Numbered from the stretch's first letter, positions 1 through 5,754 are shown. The stretch: 5,859 bases of DNA from an uncultured Eubacteriales bacterium (GCA_902782475.1 CACZNR010000119.1:1-5859), one strand, 5' to 3'. Notes: generated by a model from the sequence alone, not told the origin. Made by a program: numbers and translations.

Positions 1-401
1 CTGGTACCAGGTACCTGCATTGAGATGTTTGCCGTACGGTTACCACCTCCACAGCAGCCAAAGAATCTTCCGTTCCATCTGAACGGTATCCATACCCAGA
101 TAGTTTCCTGATACTTTCCTGTTTTATGTAGTATCTCCACATTTATGAATTCCGGAAGCCCGGAGCAAACTGAAGGTGGCATCATTTCTCCCATCTTTCC
201 CATGAGATTGGGAGCTCTGTATTCACCATCCCTTATTATTTCAGCTTTGGCTACCACTACATCTCTCATTTTTACATGTTCATGGATATAGTCCTCGATA
301 TATCTCCTATCACATTTTTCATTGAGGCCTTCCAGTTCTTTTATATCCGAAAGATCCATCCACATGTCAAAATCGACCACTTTGATCGTTCCCTGTTTCA
401 T
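1..401 (-). CDS. Tannase/feruloyl esterase family alpha/beta hydrolase, N-terminal part (cut by window edge)
   Basis: Reading leftward from the ATG at 401-399 gives 133 uninterrupted codons to the window edge. The start is supported by AGGAG about 9 nt upstream; another ATG just before it meets a stop after two codons. Around residues 75-120 the protein shows the family's N-terminal pattern: a P-x-V-C-S-G-L-P-E-F segment, a strand ending I-W-V-W-I-P, then W-N-G-R-F-F-G (109-115) and a G-G-G run (118-120). This matches the WNGRF...GGGG region of the tannase/feruloyl esterase family (PF07519), serine hydrolases that cleave esters of phenolic acids. The nucleophile serine and the catalytic Asp/His lie outside the window. 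No signal peptide is visible, so the enzyme is probably cytoplasmic, which suggests an imported substrate. It has its own promoter and follows the terminator of the upstream operon. The exact substrate is unknown. Confidence 0.72.
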   Translation of the reverse strand, partial: MKQGTIKVVDFDMWMDLSDIKELEGLNEKCDRRYIEDYIHEHVKMRDVVVAKAEIIRDGEYRAPNLMGKMGEMMPPSVCSGLPEFINVEILHKTGKYQETIWVWIPFRWNGRFFGCCGGGNRTANISMQVPGT

Positions 402-440
402 AAGGCCATGCTCCTTTCTTCTGCAGCTGTCTGATCTTTA

Positions 441-500
441 TTTTTCAATATGAACACTGCATAAATAATCATAAAAAATAAATGTTATTTTTTCAATATG
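441..500 (-). repeat. 12-bp direct repeat CATATTGAAAAA flanking the esterase promoter
   Basis: The minus-strand 12-mer CATATTGAAAAA occurs at 500-489, where it contains the -35 hexamer, and again at 452-441, just downstream of the predicted start of transcription. The copies are 48 bp apart and the identity does not extend beyond the 12-mer. It could be a regulator binding pair or a chance AT-rich match. Confidence 0.4.
468..496 (-). promoter_or_regulatory. Sigma-A-type promoter of the tannase-family gene
   Basis: On the minus strand there is TTGAAA (496-491), a 17-nt AT-rich spacer, then TATGAT (473-468). This is a near-consensus vegetative promoter. It lies between the operon terminator (542-573) and the esterase start at 401, giving a predicted leader of about 60 nt. 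It makes the esterase gene a separate transcription unit. Confidence 0.7.
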
Positions 501-541
501 TCCTCTGGCCTGTCGTGATCCAACAGTATGATGTCATAATA

Positions 542-573
542 AAAAGTGATATGACAGCAGTCATACCACTTTT
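542..573 (-). terminator. Intrinsic terminator of the leftward four-gene operon
   Basis: On the minus strand AAAAGTGGTATGAC (573-560) and GTCATATCACTTTT (555-542) form a 14-bp stem with a TGCT loop. A T-rich tract (TTTTTATTAT) covers the foot of the stem and the bases beyond. The one non-Watson-Crick position (549/566) is a G-U wobble in the minus-strand RNA but an A-C mismatch in the plus-strand RNA. The hairpin is therefore best suited to leftward transcripts. It lies about 50 nt after the stop of the 70-aa gene. Confidence 0.85.
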
Positions 574-622
574 ATGCGTCTCTACCCTTACTGCTGTTAA
601 GATATCAGCAGCAACATACCTG

Positions 623-835
623 TTATTCTATAGCCTGAAGTTCTTTTTCAAGTTCTTCAAGGTGTGGCTTGAGATAGGCAGACTGTGGGAAGCTTGCAAG
701 CTTTCTCAGTGTAAGTCCTCCTACAAGTTTCATCTGCGGGTTCTTTGATGCACCTTCTGCATACTTATCAAGAACGGCACAAGCTCTTGGATCCTTTAAT
801 ATCTCCTTAACTTTTGAATCAAGTGAAAATCCCAT
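623..835 (-). CDS. Small (70 aa) helical protein resembling DUF1858 / ScdA N-terminal-like domain
   Basis: The start has an AGGAGG-type site (842-847) 6 nt upstream, and the gene is last in the operon, 32 nt after the SDR stop. The protein is charged and predicted helical, with no signal peptide or membrane segment. The N-terminal pattern V-K-E-I-L-K-D-P followed by A-V-L-D-K-Y, a central P-Q-M-K-L...G-L-T-L-R-K-L-A, and a terminal helix L-E-E-L-E-K-E-L resemble the short DUF1858-type helical domain. Similar small modules occur at the ends of some metabolic enzymes in anaerobes. Here it is free-standing, which suggests an accessory subunit or binding partner of an operon enzyme rather than a catalyst. 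The family link is by pattern memory only. That it is a real gene is well supported by the ribosome binding site, operon position and terminator. Confidence 0.75.
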   Translation of the reverse strand: MGFSLDSKVKEILKDPRACAVLDKYAEGASKNPQMKLVGGLTLRKLASFPQSAYLKPHLEELEKELQAIE

Positions 836-867
836 GATCTTTCCTCCTTATATCTTTATATTTTTAA

Positions 868-1629
868 TTAAAATGTTGTCCATCCGCCATCGCATTTGAT
901 CTCTTCACCGTTAATATAACGTGACTGATCACTTGCGAGAAACAGTATCGCATCCGCTAGATCTTCAGGCATAGCAAGTTCTCCCGAGAAATTCAGAAGC
1001 TCACTTGTCCTTCCGAAACCGAACTCATCAGCCGGAGGCATTACGAGAGGTATATCAGTTACCACTCCTCCCGGTGAGATACAGTTGCATCTTATCTCAT
1101 CATCCTTGTACATGTATGCAGTATTCCTTGTGACCGAAAGCACTGCTCCCTTGCTGGCACAATATGCTGCACCTGCCGTCTGATGGGTCGCTCCGACTGA
1201 ACATATATTTACTATAGTTCCTCCTTCACCCTGTTCAAGGAATTTTCTGCATTCCTCTCTCAGGCAGTACATGAGGCCGAAAGTGTTGACTCTGAATACG
1301 CTCTCCATCATTTCATCTGACATGTCTGCGATGGCAGTATTGTCATCCATTACTCCGGCATTGTTAACAGCTACATCAAGCCTTCCGAATCTTTCAGCTG
1401 TCTTTGCCACAAGAGCCTTTACAGCCTCAGGGTCACCAACATCAGTGACACAGTAATCGATCTCACCAGGAAGATCCGCACATTCTTCACAAAGCTCCCT
1501 TAAAAGCTCCTCTCTCCTTGCAGCAGCGATCACCTTTGCACCTTCCTGTACGAACAGCTTTGCTGTTGCTCTTCCTATGCCTGCCGATGCACCCGTAACT
1601 ATACACACTTTACCTTCAAGTCTTCCCAT
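868..1629 (-). CDS. SDR-family NAD(P)-dependent oxidoreductase
   Basis: This 253-aa protein is a classical-length short-chain dehydrogenase/reductase with the full motif set. The cofactor loop T-G-A-S-A-G-I-G is at 12-19, the adenine-contacting D63 sits in T-D-V, and N-N-A-G is at 89-92. The catalytic tetrad is N115, S144, Y156 and K160 (Y-C-A-S-K), followed by P-G-G at 186-188. The end of strand beta-2 has no acidic residue and is followed by R38-R39, which by SDR rules favours NADP(H). It catalyses reversible oxidation of a hydroxyl or reduction of a carbonyl group in the cytoplasm; the substrate cannot be read from the sequence. The start is fixed by AGGAGGT ending 4 nt before the ATG, with the TAG stop of the GcvT-like gene embedded in it (9-nt gap). 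Co-transcription suggests it acts on the same substrate as the GcvT-like protein. Confidence 0.95.
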   Translation of the reverse strand: MGRLEGKVCIVTGASAGIGRATAKLFVQEGAKVIAAARREELLRELCEECADLPGEIDYCVTDVGDPEAVKALVAKTAERFGRLDVAVNNAGVMDDNTAIADMSDEMMESVFRVNTFGLMYCLREECRKFLEQGEGGTIVNICSVGATHQTAGAAYCASKGAVLSVTRNTAYMYKDDEIRCNCISPGGVVTDIPLVMPPADEFGFGRTSELLNFSGELAMPEDLADAILFLASDQSRYINGEEIKCDGGWTTF

Positions 1630-1638
1630 GATTACCTC

Positions 1639-2628
1639 CTAGCAGAATACCTTTGATGTGACTGTAGCAGGAGAACCGTTTGGTCCTACTGTGACCTTTG
1701 CACCGTCAGGGACATTTGCCCTCAGAGTCGCAAATCCTATATTCCTGTCTACGGTGTATCCATAGATGGCCTGGGAACATCTTCCTACCTCTACACCATA
1801 AAGATATACTCTCTCCCATATGGAGATGTCCTCTGTTGATTCCCAGTCAAATACGAGACCTGTCATGCGGAAACGTGGATTCTCTTTTCTTGCAAGGGCC
1901 GCTTCCTTTCCGATGAAATCCTTTGATGTATCCACTGCCCAGCCCATTCCGCATTCAAACGGACTCAGATGCTTGAAATCCTGTTTCAGAGCAAAACCTT
2001 TTTCCATAGGTATGGAGCGTACATATACTTCAAGAGTATAGATCTCTCTTCCGCCGGCTTTCTCCACAGCAACAGCAATTTTTTCCTTTATCTGTCCTGT
2101 TGCTTTCGAATCACAATATACCTCGTAACCGTTCTCTCCGGTAAAACCTGAACGATGTATGTATACAGGTATATTGCCGATGGAGTTCTCTGCAACTGCA
2201 AAACGTTTCATTTTCCCGATCGGTCTGTCCAGCAGTTCATCCATTGCCTTATCAGAATCCGGTCCCTGCACTGCATACATATCCCAGTCGTATGTTATGA
2301 GCTTCATGGCAATATCCTTACCCTGGCAGTGACTCTCTATCCATGGTATGAGCCTTGGCCCATACAGTGTGGAGACCCAGTAGGTATCTTCATCCATGTG
2401 CATGACGATGACATCATCGATTATCTCACCCTGTTCATCCAGCATGCAGGTATATTTTGTCCTTCCCGGTGCTACCTTGAGCATGTTGCTCACATAGATC
2501 ATATCCAGGACACAGGATGCATCCTTTCCCTTTATCTCCACAAGGTCATGTGTCCATCTGTACCATCCTACGCTCTTACGGATAGTCTCGGAGTCAAGCC
2601 TTGCCCTTTCATCATTCCTGAACAGCAT
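1639..2628 (-). CDS. GcvT-family aminomethyltransferase-like protein (folate-dependent C1 transfer or O/S-demethylase)
   Basis: This 329-aa protein shows GcvT fold motifs in order. These are Y-T-C-M-L-D-E-Q-G-E-I-I-D-D-V-I-V at 59-75 (the G-x-x-x-D-D folate-site loop, D71-D72), G-F-T-G-E-N-G-Y-E-V at 161-170, R-S-I-P-M-E-K-G-F from 204, and S-P-F-E-C-G-M-G-W-A-V with K-D-F-I-G-K-E-A at 222-243. A C-terminal beta domain covers about 250-329. Family members bind tetrahydrofolate and accept a one-carbon unit from an amine, thioether or methoxy donor: GcvT in glycine cleavage, DmdA on DMSP, LigM/DesA on vanillate or syringate. No glycine-cleavage genes (gcvH, gcvP) are nearby, so a dedicated catabolic demethylase or methyltransferase is more likely. 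The start follows AAGGAGGT, which overlaps the TAA stop of the 406-aa gene (12-nt gap). The specific donor is unresolved. Confidence 0.85.
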   Translation of the reverse strand: MLFRNDERARLDSETIRKSVGWYRWTHDLVEIKGKDASCVLDMIYVSNMLKVAPGRTKYTCMLDEQGEIIDDVIVMHMDEDTYWVSTLYGPRLIPWIESHCQGKDIAMKLITYDWDMYAVQGPDSDKAMDELLDRPIGKMKRFAVAENSIGNIPVYIHRSGFTGENGYEVYCDSKATGQIKEKIAVAVEKAGGREIYTLEVYVRSIPMEKGFALKQDFKHLSPFECGMGWAVDTSKDFIGKEAALARKENPRFRMTGLVFDWESTEDISIWERVYLYGVEVGRCSQAIYGYTVDRNIGFATLRANVPDGAKVTVGPNGSPATVTSKVFC

Positions 2629-2640
2629 ATCCTTACCTCC

Positions 2641-3861
2641 TTACAGCATCCTTGGGTCTTCCCTGCGGATGACCTTTATATACATGTCTTCATCTTCTCT
2701 TCCATCTATGACACAGGACCATTCAGGAGAAACGAGTGTTTTTGCAGCTCCGTTCCACTGAGCCTCATATGCATCCACAAGCTCATCAAGAGGTGCCATC
2801 TCATAACGGGCTGTAAAATCTTCCGTCTTGACTCTGATCCATGTTTCATCTTCTGTCCATCTTTCCATCTCATATGGTACCTGCTGTACATCCAGCATGT
2901 ACATTATGTAGGAGCCAAGGATCCTTCCGTCATTGTCATCTATGCTGTGAGGAACACCAAGATGCTGTCTTAATCCTTCCTTTGCAAAAGGTTCTATGAA
3001 CTGATTCTTTCCTGCTGTGGCAAACACGATCCTGAATACTCTCATGAACTCATCTTCATCAGGAGCCATGTCCCTGATGGCCATCATCGGGAACTGCACT
3101 GACCATACCCAACCCATCTGGGCTACCCAGTGATATGCTTCTTCAAGGGATGTCTCTTCACCAAAAGCCTGGGTGTACTGACCATTCCTCAGGCATTGTC
3201 CTTCCTTGACCATCCTCTCACGGGGAGTATCATGGATAGGATCCACAGGCTGTTGCATATGTTCAAGCCATTCCTGTTTTTTAAGTCCATACTTGTCTCT
3301 GCGCTCGGCAACTACTCTGCAGTGCTTGTTTCCGCATCCTCTGGCCTGGCACATGTTAAGAGCCACTTCATTCTCTGTTCCATTGGATGATGCAAGGTCA
3401 AAGTTTGCTGTGAACATGCTTGTAGTCATGTTGCAGAGTTCACTTCCCACTATATCCCATGGACATGTATCCAGTTCCTTCTCTACACGGTCCCTTGTAA
3501 ACTGAATGACTCTTCCTGCCATGTTTTCCCACTCATCTCCGGAATCCCCCGTGATACCTCCAAGCCAGCTTGATTTCTCACACAGTTCCGGAATATTGAA
3601 TGCTTCATACAGAGACATGTTTACATATTCCTTCTGATCTTCAGGTGTCCCCGCAACAGCCATGTTCATCATATTTGCGATCTCACAGATCGCTTCTGTT
3701 CTTTTTTCCCAGCTTGGTTCAAATATCCTCATGACCTGAAACAGATTTGCACATACAGCAGCTATCTGACGATTTATCTGCGTATATGCCTCCTCTTCAG
3801 TGATAAGTTTTCCCCAGGCTGTCCTGAAGCACTTCGCAGTGCCTAATTTTTCCCTGAGCAT
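2641..3861 (-). CDS. Unknown 406-aa protein with a V4R-like cysteine motif, first gene of the operon
   Basis: The start is supported by GGAGGG 6 nt before the ATG. The protein looks soluble: no signal peptide, no obvious membrane span, many acidic and aromatic residues. The N-terminal half (about 20-160) is mainly helical and has C94 and C133/C143. It ends in C171-Q-A-R-G-C176-G-N-K-H-C181-R-V-V, which resembles the closing C...G...C strand motif of V4R (4-vinyl-reductase-like) ligand- or metal-binding domains and is also reminiscent of the ATC hydrolase-like family. After a linker (about 190-215), the second half (about 220-406) has a W/M/F-rich helical stretch. It ends W-S-C-V-I-D and then D-M-Y-I-K-V-I, a strand arrangement faintly like the first half, so a degenerate duplication is possible. 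Being first in an operon with a GcvT-like protein and an SDR, it could be the catalytic partner, a C1 or substrate carrier, or a sensor. I cannot assign a function. The gene itself is secure from codon structure and operon fit. Confidence 0.88.
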   Translation of the reverse strand: MLREKLGTAKCFRTAWGKLITEEEAYTQINRQIAAVCANLFQVMRIFEPSWEKRTEAICEIANMMNMAVAGTPEDQKEYVNMSLYEAFNIPELCEKSSWLGGITGDSGDEWENMAGRVIQFTRDRVEKELDTCPWDIVGSELCNMTTSMFTANFDLASSNGTENEVALNMCQARGCGNKHCRVVAERRDKYGLKKQEWLEHMQQPVDPIHDTPRERMVKEGQCLRNGQYTQAFGEETSLEEAYHWVAQMGWVWSVQFPMMAIRDMAPDEDEFMRVFRIVFATAGKNQFIEPFAKEGLRQHLGVPHSIDDNDGRILGSYIMYMLDVQQVPYEMERWTEDETWIRVKTEDFTARYEMAPLDELVDAYEAQWNGAAKTLVSPEWSCVIDGREDEDMYIKVIRREDPRML

Positions 3862-3917
3862 AGTTTTCCCTCCATTTATATCCAGTGCATTTGAACTGCC
3901 ATCCTTTTACTGATTTA

Positions 3918-3946
3918 ATGATACTTTATTGGGTCTTCATTTTAAA
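3918..3946 (-). promoter_or_regulatory. Candidate weak promoter of the leftward operon
   Basis: On the minus strand TTTAAA (3946-3941), a 17-nt spacer and TATCAT (3923-3918) form a possible sigma-A promoter with a good -10 and a poor -35. A poor -35 is typical of promoters needing an activator. An overlapping alternative is TTGAAG (3954-3949) with AATAAA 18 nt further on. The predicted leader is about 50 nt. The choice between them is uncertain. Confidence 0.35.
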
Positions 3947-3979
3947 TTCTTCAAAATGTATGTTTTTTCATGACATTAA

Positions 3980-3995
3980 CCATTATTTTTAATGG
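3980..3995. promoter_or_regulatory. Operator candidate A, perfect 6-bp dyad CCATTA-TTTT-TAATGG
   Basis: CCATTATTTTTAATGG is a perfect inverted repeat with a 4-nt spacer. It matches candidate C (4045-4060) at 14 of 16 positions. It lies about 76 bp upstream of the tentative operon start point, a position suited to an activator. The likely binder is the adjacent PucR-type regulator (inference). Confidence 0.5.
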
Positions 3996-4007
3996 CCATA
4001 CAAATGG
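3996..4007. promoter_or_regulatory. Operator candidate B, CCAT-ACAA-ATGG dyad abutting A
   Basis: CCATACAAATGG has the same CCAT/ATGG half-sites as A and C but a shorter spacer (4 instead of 8 nt between the four-base arms). It starts at the base after candidate A ends. It could be a spacing variant or a chance by-product of the neighbouring repeat. Confidence 0.3.
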
Positions 4008-4044
4008 CAGAACCTTAATATTTTCCGGATTTACAGATCATTTT

Positions 4045-4060
4045 CCATTATATTTTATGG
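4045..4060. promoter_or_regulatory. Operator candidate C, near-palindrome CCATTATATTTTATGG
   Basis: This is a second copy of the 16-mer at 3980-3995, with 14 of 16 bases identical and the CCAT-N8-ATGG arms kept. Its centre is 65 bp from that of A, close to six helical turns. It ends 7 bp before the -35 box of the regulator promoter, so a protein bound here could autoregulate the regulator gene. Confidence 0.5.
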
Positions 4061-4067
4061 TCTTTCA

Positions 4068-4097
4068 TTGACAGCAGTACGGATCTTGAAATATTAT
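4068..4097 (+). promoter_or_regulatory. Sigma-A-type promoter of the PucR-type regulator gene
   Basis: TTGACA (4068-4073), an 18-nt spacer and TATTAT (4092-4097) form a near-consensus promoter. Transcription would begin near 4104, immediately next to the ribosome binding site GGAGGG (4105-4110) and only about 14 nt before the ATG. The leader is therefore unusually short. Confidence 0.7.
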
Positions 4098-4117
4098 CAG
4101 TACCGGAGGGATATGTT

Positions 4118-5611
4118 ATGAAACTAAATGCGGATATAATCTATCAGAATCTTAAGAGAGAACTTGATGTGACATTCAGTGGCGACGATGTAAAGGAGCT
4201 CGTCCTTTCGAGGCCTGAGTTTTATATCGACAGTAATGATGTATTCCTTGACAATCATGTATATGTCTGCAGTGCGGATCATCTGCCTGAGGACCCTGAT
4301 ATAGGAGAGAATGTAGTTCTTGTCTGCCTTGGCACCAGAACACCTCCTGCATACTTCTACAGGAACTGTGCAGTGATCACAGTTTCGGAACATGAAAATA
4401 TATTCCGAGTTTTCAATATGGTGCAGGATGTATTCAACAGGTACGAGAACTGGGAAGAAAAGCTGAATATAATATTGAGGAGCAGTGCCTCCCTTCAGTC
4501 TCTTCTGGATGAGAGCCGTGATATCTTCAACAACCCCCTGCTTCTTCTGGGTTCAGATTTCAATTATCTTGCTTATACCGACAGGGATCATCTTACAGGA
4601 GCCCTTGGCATGGATCTTGACAGATCATCCTTCGACCCGAGGCTGATGTCGTTGTTTCTTTCCATGCATGAGCTTGCTACAGATATCAGGGAGCCTCTTC
4701 TCCTGCGTCTTATGAACAGATCCACCCTTTCCATCAACATATTCGACGGGGATGAGTTTCTTGGCTGCATCACTGTCTTTGGGGACTTCAGGGATATATT
4801 GTCTTCAGACATACAGCTGTGTCAGTATTTTTCAGAGATAATAAAACAGGCTTTCATGCAGAGACCTCACCTTGCAGGAGAACATCAATCACTGCGTCAG
4901 ATATTCCGCGATCTCACAAATGGTCAGACTGTCACTCCCGAACAGAGACAGATCATAAGCAGGAATAACCATTTTTCTACGATGGTAATTGCCTGCATAA
5001 TACCAGATAAGGGTATCGAGCCTCTTCCAGGCGGCTATGTCTCTTCCATCATAGAGCAACAGGTCCCCGGTTCAGTCTCATTTCCCTGTGCCGAAGAAGT
5101 GATCGCCGTTATTCCCCACCGCAAGCAAAGAGAGATAAAAGAAGAGATCAGTGATATCCTGATCCCTGTGCTTGATACTGTAAGGATGCACGCCGGTGTA
5201 TCCCAGTCTTTTTCAGATATATACGATTCCATGTATTCACTGTTCCAGGCCAAAGCAGCTTCAGAAGGCAGGCCGGATGAAAAAATATCTTTTTTCGAAG
5301 ATCACATAACTGAAAAATTGCTTGAGAGAGCTACAGGAGATATCCCTCACAGGTTTTTCTACACGGATGGTCTTAAGAAACTGTATGAGCACGATTCCAC
5401 ATCTCCGGTCTCATATATAGAGACATTGACGAGCTATCTCGATAACAACATGTCCATATCCAGGACCGCAAAAGAGCTCATGCTCCACAGATCCAGTCTC
5501 ATAGACAGACTTTCAAGGATCAACGCTGTTATGGGAAACGAGTTGTCTGACCCCGTAAAAAGACTTGCACTGCAGATAATCCTGCATGCTGAAACAATGA
5601 CCGGCAAATGA
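4118..5611 (+). CDS. PucR/CdaR-type transcriptional regulator with C-terminal HTH
   Basis: This 497-aa protein has a PucR C-terminal helix-turn-helix (HTH_30-like) at about 433-490: a Y-I-E-T-L-T-S-Y-L helix, I-S-R-T-A-K-E-L, then H-R-S-S-L-I-D-R-L-S-R-I, the family's tA..L..HrnTL.yRl.ri pattern. Before it, about 255-385 resembles the degenerate GGDEF-like domain of CdaR proteins, including H-A-G-V-S-Q-S-F and L-F-Q-A-K-A-A. Residues about 115-245 (sLQSLLDESRDIFNNPLLLL, then a late G-C-I-T-V-F-G strand) look GAF-like and would be the ligand sensor. No membrane segment is visible, so it is a cytoplasmic one-component regulator. GGAGGG 7 nt upstream sets the start; the ATG at 4113 meets a stop after two codons. 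Divergent placement beside the operon makes that operon the likely target, probably by activation (inference). The inducer is unknown. Confidence 0.9.
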   Translation: MKLNADIIYQNLKRELDVTFSGDDVKELVLSRPEFYIDSNDVFLDNHVYVCSADHLPEDPDIGENVVLVCLGTRTPPAYFYRNCAVITVSEHENIFRVFNMVQDVFNRYENWEEKLNIILRSSASLQSLLDESRDIFNNPLLLLGSDFNYLAYTDRDHLTGALGMDLDRSSFDPRLMSLFLSMHELATDIREPLLLRLMNRSTLSINIFDGDEFLGCITVFGDFRDILSSDIQLCQYFSEIIKQAFMQRPHLAGEHQSLRQIFRDLTNGQTVTPEQRQIISRNNHFSTMVIACIIPDKGIEPLPGGYVSSIIEQQVPGSVSFPCAEEVIAVIPHRKQREIKEEISDILIPVLDTVRMHAGVSQSFSDIYDSMYSLFQAKAASEGRPDEKISFFEDHITEKLLERATGDIPHRFFYTDGLKKLYEHDSTSPVSYIETLTSYLDNNMSISRTAKELMLHRSSLIDRLSRINAVMGNELSDPVKRLALQIILHAETMTGK

Positions 5612-5627
5612 TCTTTCAGATCTTTTT
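5610..5627 (+). terminator. Weak candidate terminator after the regulator gene
   Basis: GATCT (5610-5614), loop TTC and AGATC (5618-5622) form a 5-bp stem followed by TTTTT (5623-5627), beginning inside the regulator stop codon. The stem is short and only two of five pairs are G-C, so it may be inefficient. It sits exactly where the convergent genes meet. Confidence 0.3.
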
Positions 5628-5754
5628 CCTCTCCAGTTCTATTTCGATCTCCGGTGTTCCGTATCTGTGATCAAAGAGTGAATCTATATTATCTCTGTAC
5701 CATCTCTTTATCTCTTCATCTGTCATTTCACATTTATCACCGCTTGTCCTGATA
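5616..5754 (-). pseudogene. 3' remnant of an unidentified gene cut off by an IS200/IS605-type element
   Basis: The minus frame ending at the TGA at 5618-5616 is open for about 45 codons up to the predicted transposon end. It has codon use like the neighbours (AGA, AGG, ATA, ACA, GAT). The residues are hydrophilic and include T-D-E-E-I-K-R-W-Y-R-D-N and end E-I-E-L-E-R-K-K-I. I do not recognise the family. The only in-frame ATG (near T-D-E-E) lacks a ribosome binding site, so this is more likely the C-terminal end of a longer protein than a complete small gene. It converges on the regulator with only 4 bp between stop codons. The remaining 5' part, if it survives, would lie beyond the element outside the window. 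Confidence 0.5.

Larger units (their letters stand above)
3862..4117. promoter_or_regulatory. Divergent intergenic control region between operon and regulator
   Basis: This 256-bp AT-rich gap holds no credible gene. It separates the leftward catabolic operon from the rightward PucR-type regulator. It contains a strong rightward promoter, a weaker candidate leftward promoter and three CCAT...ATGG dyads, each listed separately. Confidence 0.8.

Noticed and set aside
482..748. 88-codon open frame on the plus strand
   Set aside because: It runs through the terminator hairpin and antisense to the 70-aa gene, starts within the esterase promoter region and has no ribosome binding site.
868..1629. 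Assignment of the SDR as BaiA (bile acid 3-alpha-hydroxysteroid dehydrogenase) or as phloroglucinol reductase
   Set aside because: Only general SDR motifs are shared. No other bile-acid or phloroglucinol pathway genes are visible, so a specific name is not justified.
2155..2973. 272-codon open frame on the plus strand
   Set aside because: It lies antisense to the GcvT-like gene and the 406-aa gene, both well supported. The predicted residues are Cys/His/Ile-rich and low in plausibility, there is no ribosome binding site, and it spans two real genes.
3130..3505. Overlapping plus-strand frames of 86 and 99 codons
   Set aside because: Both are antisense shadows inside the 406-aa gene, with no start signals.
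4124..5253. Minus-strand frames of 72-89 codons
   Set aside because: They are antisense shadows of the PucR-type regulator, lacking ribosome binding sites and family resemblance.
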